This document shows, piece after piece, positions 60,971-64,000 of a stretch of 64,000 nt of DNA; the first letter of the stretch is position 1, and every line of letters begins with the position of its first letter. The position numbers and the translations under genes are program-made. The notes beneath the pieces are model-generated. The model worked only from the letters and a program-made list of their open reading frames with translations, was not told where the DNA came from and made no database searches. The stretch is from Leisingera sp. ANG59 (lineage in GTDB: Bacteria; Pseudomonadota; Alphaproteobacteria; Rhodobacterales; Rhodobacteraceae). The DNA is taken from positions 62,001 through 126,000 of the forward strand of contig NZ_WLCM01000011.1 of the NCBI RefSeq assembly GCF_013317235.1. The letters run 5' to 3'.

Positions 60971-62203
60971 TCAAACCGCCTTTCCCTGCTGAGGCTGCGC
61001 CGCGCCGGTGCGGGCTTTTCTTGTATCAATCAAATCCCGGGACAGCCGCTGGATCGCCCTGGCAAGGCTGGAACGCCCGGCCGCTGCCGACAGCGGCCTT
61101 CCCCGGTCTGCCGCCGCAGCTGCTGCCGATGGATCGTTGGGCAGCCAGTATTTGAACGGCTTTTGCAGCAGCTTGGAAGCTTCCTTGTGGTGGCTCGCAG
61201 CGATCAGCGGCTTGCGTTCGCGGCTGATCACGATGTCGGTCTGCAGGCTCATGCTGGCCTCGGAATAGAAATCCAGCAGCCGACGGGCCTGGCTGATGGC
61301 AGGCACCGAGCTGCCGGTCACCATCAGCAGGCGCTCGCTGGCTTCCAGCACCGGTGTCAGCCATTCCGCCAGCGCCCGCGGCAAGCCGACTACGACGAAG
61401 TCAAACCGCTGGCGCAGATGCGCAACCAGCGCCTGCACCTGTTCCGGCTTCAGCGCATTCAGCGGGGCGATCTCCGCCGGGGCGGCCAGAACCCACAGGC
61501 CGGGGGCCGCCTCGCTCATCGACTGTTCGGCAAATACGTTGTCAGGAACGAACCCCTCGCTTGCCAGCTCATAAAGGCAGCGGTTCGGCGGCAGATCGAG
61601 GAAGCTGCCGACGGCGCCGAACTGCAAATCCAGGTCCAGAAGGGCTACTTTGAATTCTGCCTCCTGCCGCCGCAGGCCGCGGCGCCGGGTCAGGCAGTCC
61701 GCCAGGTTCACCGCCAGCGTCGTCGCCCCCGCACCGCCGCAGGACTGGCTGACGGCAATCACCATTCCTTCTCGGCTGCCGCGGGTGCTGCCGCCGGGGG
61801 CGGACTGGGGCTCTTCTGCCTTCAGGCATTTGCGGATCACAGCCGCCATCTCATCAGCAGACGCGGTTTCCGGCAGCACATCCTGCACCCCGGCCTCTGT
61901 CAGCAGCCGCAGATCTGCAAACGGCATGCTGGCATCCGCCAGAGCCAGGATCCGCGCCGCGCCGCCGGTGTGGCGCAGCATCTCCTTCACCGCTGCGGCA
62001 TCGCTTGCCGCATCTGCCCCGGTGCGGAAGATGATCAGGTCGTTATCCTTGGCCATCTGCAGCGCGGTGCCGTTGATTTCGCTGAGCGCAGAGGCGCATT
62101 TCCGGATCCCGGTTCCGGGCTGGAACTGCGCCACGCTGGCAACCAGAGCACAGACTGCCGGATCCTTGGAGATTACCACGATGGATTGTGTTTCAGCCTG
62201 CAT
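60971..62203 (-). CDS. cpaE: Pilus assembly protein CpaE/TadZ
   Basis: 410 residues. An N-terminal receiver-like domain (about 1-125; VVISKDPAVCALVASVAQFQ, LLTEAGVQDVLPETASADEM) lacks a clear phospho-aspartate set and is followed by a MinD/ParA-type ATPase domain (about 140-370) with a variant P-loop, AVSQSCGGAGATTLAVNLAD, and LLDLDLQFGAVG. TadZ localises the Tad machine. AGGAGAGG precedes ATG 62203. Confidence 0.9.
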   Translation of the reverse strand: MQAETQSIVVISKDPAVCALVASVAQFQPGTGIRKCASALSEINGTALQMAKDNDLIIFRTGADAASDAAAVKEMLRHTGGAARILALADASMPFADLRLLTEAGVQDVLPETASADEMAAVIRKCLKAEEPQSAPGGSTRGSREGMVIAVSQSCGGAGATTLAVNLADCLTRRRGLRRQEAEFKVALLDLDLQFGAVGSFLDLPPNRCLYELASEGFVPDNVFAEQSMSEAAPGLWVLAAPAEIAPLNALKPEQVQALVAHLRQRFDFVVVGLPRALAEWLTPVLEASERLLMVTGSSVPAISQARRLLDFYSEASMSLQTDIVISRERKPLIAASHHKEASKLLQKPFKYWLPNDPSAAAAAADRGRPLSAAAGRSSLARAIQRLSRDLIDTRKARTGAAQPQQGKAV

Positions 62204-62226
62204 CGGCCTCTCCTTTCTCAATCGCT

Positions 62227-62871
62227 TCAGCCGCTCTCGCCCAGCGCCAGGTCCTCGCCCGGCAATGAGACGCTCATCGGCGGGAACGGAACCGCGGCGC
62301 CCAGGGTAGACCCCCCTGCCGCACCGGCCAGTGCCGCCAGCCGCCCCAGCGGCGACACAAAATTGAATGTCTGGTTTTGCAGCTCCACCGTGACCACCGG
62401 AACATAGGGTCCGCCCAGAAAGCCTAGACTGCCGTCGTAGCTGTAGCTGAACGAGAGTGCGGCGATGGTGGCATCAGGCGGCATTGCACCGCGCACCAGA
62501 TCCCAGATTTCGCTGGCGGTGGCATTGGCTGCGGAGCCTGCGCAGGTCACAGTGCCCGCATCCAGGCAGATGTCCGGGCCGGCCCGGCAGGACGTGCCGT
62601 ATTCGGGCGGCGTTCCGCTGGCCGAGGGGTCGCGCCGGTGGAATTCCGGCACCCCGGCACAGGCCGGCAGGCGCACTGCGGCCACGCGTGCGGCCACATT
62701 CATCGCCCGCTCCGCCACTACATAGTGAAACGCCATGCGGCCGAAATCTATGATGCCCATGAACAGCAGTAGAAACAGCGGGATGGTGACGCCCAGCTCC
62801 ACCAGCGCGGCGCCCTCCTGGTCCCGGCGGAACCGGTGCAGGGCTGCATATGCTTGCAACAGCACCCTCAT
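62227..62871 (-). CDS. TadE-like pseudopilin
   Basis: 214 residues. TadE-type N terminus: RDQEGAALVELGVTIPLFLL with the Glu at +5-like position and one transmembrane helix (about 25-47), then a large exported domain with four Cys (CAGVPE, CRAGPDIC, CAGS). Processing would occur at the G-A junction by the A24 peptidase. Overlaps the next upstream gene by 4 nt. Confidence 0.85.
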   Translation of the reverse strand: MRVLLQAYAALHRFRRDQEGAALVELGVTIPLFLLLFMGIIDFGRMAFHYVVAERAMNVAARVAAVRLPACAGVPEFHRRDPSASGTPPEYGTSCRAGPDICLDAGTVTCAGSAANATASEIWDLVRGAMPPDATIAALSFSYSYDGSLGFLGGPYVPVVTVELQNQTFNFVSPLGRLAALAGAAGGSTLGAAVPFPPMSVSLPGEDLALGESG

Positions 62872-63371
62872 GTCCCGAACACCCGGCTCTGATCGGCGAT
62901 GACCGTATTGATGGTTGCGCGGCTGCCGCCGTTCAGTTCAAAGATGCCCGCAAACGGGAAGGTCATGGTCAGGTTGGCCCGCACCGACACCACCGGTGCA
63001 GGCGAAATACGGTAGCTGCCCGCCTGGCAGCTCAGGCTGGGAGTGACCGAGGTCACGCTTAAGCGGGCTGGAAACAGCGCATCACCAGTTATACTTTCGC
63101 GCACGATCTGCAGCAGCTGCGGCTGATGCGCGTCCACCGAACCGCCGGAGGAGCAGATGTTCTGCGGCGCCACCCGTGCCAGGTAACGGGCTGCATCGCG
63201 CACGCCGGAGATCGCAGCCTGATACGACCACATCATCCGCCCGCCCTCGATGATCACCGCAAAGACCAGCAGCATCACCGGCAGCATCAGTGCGAACTCC
63301 ACCAGCACCGCGCCCTCTTCCCTCCTGCGGAAGGCCGTCCAGCCGGCTGCGGTATGCGTTCTGCCAGCCAT
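62868..63371 (-). CDS. TadE-like pseudopilin, second copy
   Basis: 167 residues. RREEGAVLVEFALMLPVMLL is the TadE-like processing/transmembrane motif, followed by an exported domain containing two or three Cys (NICSSGG, SCQAGSY). ATG 63371 has an AGGTG box and begins 5 nt after the stop of the TadG-like gene. A GTG at 63380 is the alternative start. Confidence 0.85.
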   Translation of the reverse strand: MAGRTHTAAGWTAFRRREEGAVLVEFALMLPVMLLVFAVIIEGGRMMWSYQAAISGVRDAARYLARVAPQNICSSGGSVDAHQPQLLQIVRESITGDALFPARLSVTSVTPSLSCQAGSYRISPAPVVSVRANLTMTFPFAGIFELNGGSRATINTVIADQSRVFGT

Positions 63372-63376
63372 CCCGA

Positions 63377-64000
63377 TCACCTGTAAAGCTGCACGACGTC
63401 GCGGAAGATACCGGCGTCACCGGTGCCGCCGGCCCCGCCGCCTGCGCTGCCGACCACCTCGCCCCAGATATCCAGGGTTGGCGGCGAGGCGCCGTCATCA
63501 CCGACCGGTTCAGTCAGGAATATCTTCACAAACTCCTCGACCGGCACATCCGAGGTGGAGCCGTTGATCGGATTGGCAGTACAATCGATACCCGCTGCAA
63601 TCACCACCCGCCGCTGCGGATTGGAACTCTGATTAGGTGAGCAGACCGGACGGCCGGTCTCGGCAAGGCCGGTCAGGATGCTTCCATTGCCGCCGGGTCC
63701 GCCTGCAGCGTCGATTTCCTCCAGATAATATTCATAGCGGGTGGTGGCACCGGGGTGCGGGTCGACGCCGCCATAGTTGGTGCCGACATAATCAGCCCTC
63801 CCCGCAGTCCAGTCACCATCGCCAAAGCGCGAGCAGCCGCCGCCGGCAAAACAGTCATCGCGCGGCAGGCCCATGGTATCGGGCGACGGATCCTCGTTGT
63901 TGCCGATGCAGCTGCCGCCGCCATTGGGCACGATGCCCTTGATAACATTGGGCGCGGGAGGATAATCGGAATTGTTGCGCTTGCCGTTCATGATCGCCTT
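63377..64000 (-). CDS. TadG-like pilus assembly protein, C-terminal part, cut by window edge
   Basis: The frame is open to the right edge (AAG GCG ATC precedes the first internal ATG), so about 207 C-terminal residues of a longer protein are visible. This part is Gly/Asn/Pro-rich with several Cys (SCIGN, DDCFAGGGC, VCSPN, DCTAN) and VEEFVKIFLTEPVG followed by SPPTLDIWGEVVG, the last typical of TadG-like proteins at tad loci. It should carry an N-terminal Flp/TadE-like helix outside the window. Operon position upstream of two TadE genes supports the call. Confidence 0.75.
   Translation of the reverse strand, partial: KAIMNGKRNNSDYPPAPNVIKGIVPNGGGSCIGNNEDPSPDTMGLPRDDCFAGGGCSRFGDGDWTAGRADYVGTNYGGVDPHPGATTRYEYYLEEIDAAGGPGGNGSILTGLAETGRPVCSPNQSSNPQRRVVIAAGIDCTANPINGSTSDVPVEEFVKIFLTEPVGDDGASPPTLDIWGEVVGSAGGGAGGTGDAGIFRDVVQLYR

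Noticed and set aside
60161-62407. 748-residue plus-strand open frame, and similar ones at 14080-15576, 51290-53374 and 58103-60127
   Set aside because: All mirror conserved minus-strand genes and have no recognisable domain.
1-64000. tRNA, rRNA, CRISPR array, insertion sequence or prophage
   Set aside because: No cloverleaf, repeat-spacer array, transposase, integrase or flanking direct repeats were recognised; a tRNAscan/ISfinder run would be needed to be certain.

Overview
The window is GC-rich, densely packed chromosomal DNA from an alphaproteobacterium, almost certainly a marine Roseobacter-group member of the Rhodobacteraceae (Leisingera/Phaeobacter-like). The basis is the very high similarity in character of its rpsA, ihfB-lapA-trpF-trpB, trpA, rplY and pth genes, three-gene TRAP transporters, and small Rhodobacteraceae families such as the DUF6525-like protein. 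The genus is my inference; no rRNA, tRNA, CRISPR array or insertion sequence was seen.

Layout: (1) 1-2.6 kb, a 5' fragment of aspartase and two paralogous HypT-like LysR genes, both preceded by the same near-identical palindrome. (2) 2.8-6.7 kb, a PqiA(split)-PqiB-PqiC envelope lipid-transport operon. (3) 6.7-13.8 kb, a catabolic operon: TRAP transporter, three-subunit FAD/[2Fe-2S] amine or imino-acid dehydrogenase, RidA, and a divergent LysR. The large FAD subunit has an in-frame TGA exactly where a conserved cluster cysteine is expected, with the conserved C terminus continuing after it. (4) 13.9-17.9 kb, a TakP-like TRAP transporter with divergent GntR and a 20-bp palindrome. (5) 18-20.4 kb, a divergent MocR regulator/EamA exporter pair. 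(6) 20.4-33.8 kb, housekeeping and oxidative metabolism: nucleoside hydrolase, pth, DadA-like, rplY, RoxA-like dihaem cytochrome, FMN 2-hydroxyacid dehydrogenase, trpA, PagL, ychF, DUF2237, trpB, trpF, lapA, ihfB.

(7) 34-38 kb, a metal/nitrogen accessory segment between ihfB and rpsA: an Amt-like protein lacking both pore histidines, zinT with a Zur-like box, and a MerR/MerT/GDCCVxC mercury-type mini-locus with a classic 19-bp-spacer promoter. (8) 38-45 kb, rpsA, PAS protein, nitroreductase/HxlR, DUF6525, a Zur-boxed COG0523 GTPase and a decayed sulfatase. (9) 45-48.7 kb, a MarR-controlled self-sufficient cobalamin-dependent reductive dehalogenase fused to its own flavin/ferredoxin reductase, the most striking enzyme here. 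(10) 48.8-56 kb, an Orn/Lys/Arg decarboxylase and an mde-like methionine-degradation locus (methionine gamma-lyase, AceE-like 2-oxobutyrate dehydrogenase E1, two Lrp regulators). (11) 56-64 kb, a tad/cpa pilus operon (LuxR, prepilin peptidase, TadC, TadB, TadA/CpaF, CpaE/TadZ, two TadE-like, TadG-like partial), running off the right edge.

The genes suggest a versatile heterotroph that imports organic acids and amines through TRAP systems, degrades D-amino/imino acids and methionine, can reductively dehalogenate aromatics aerobically, handles zinc limitation and mercury, and makes surface pili.
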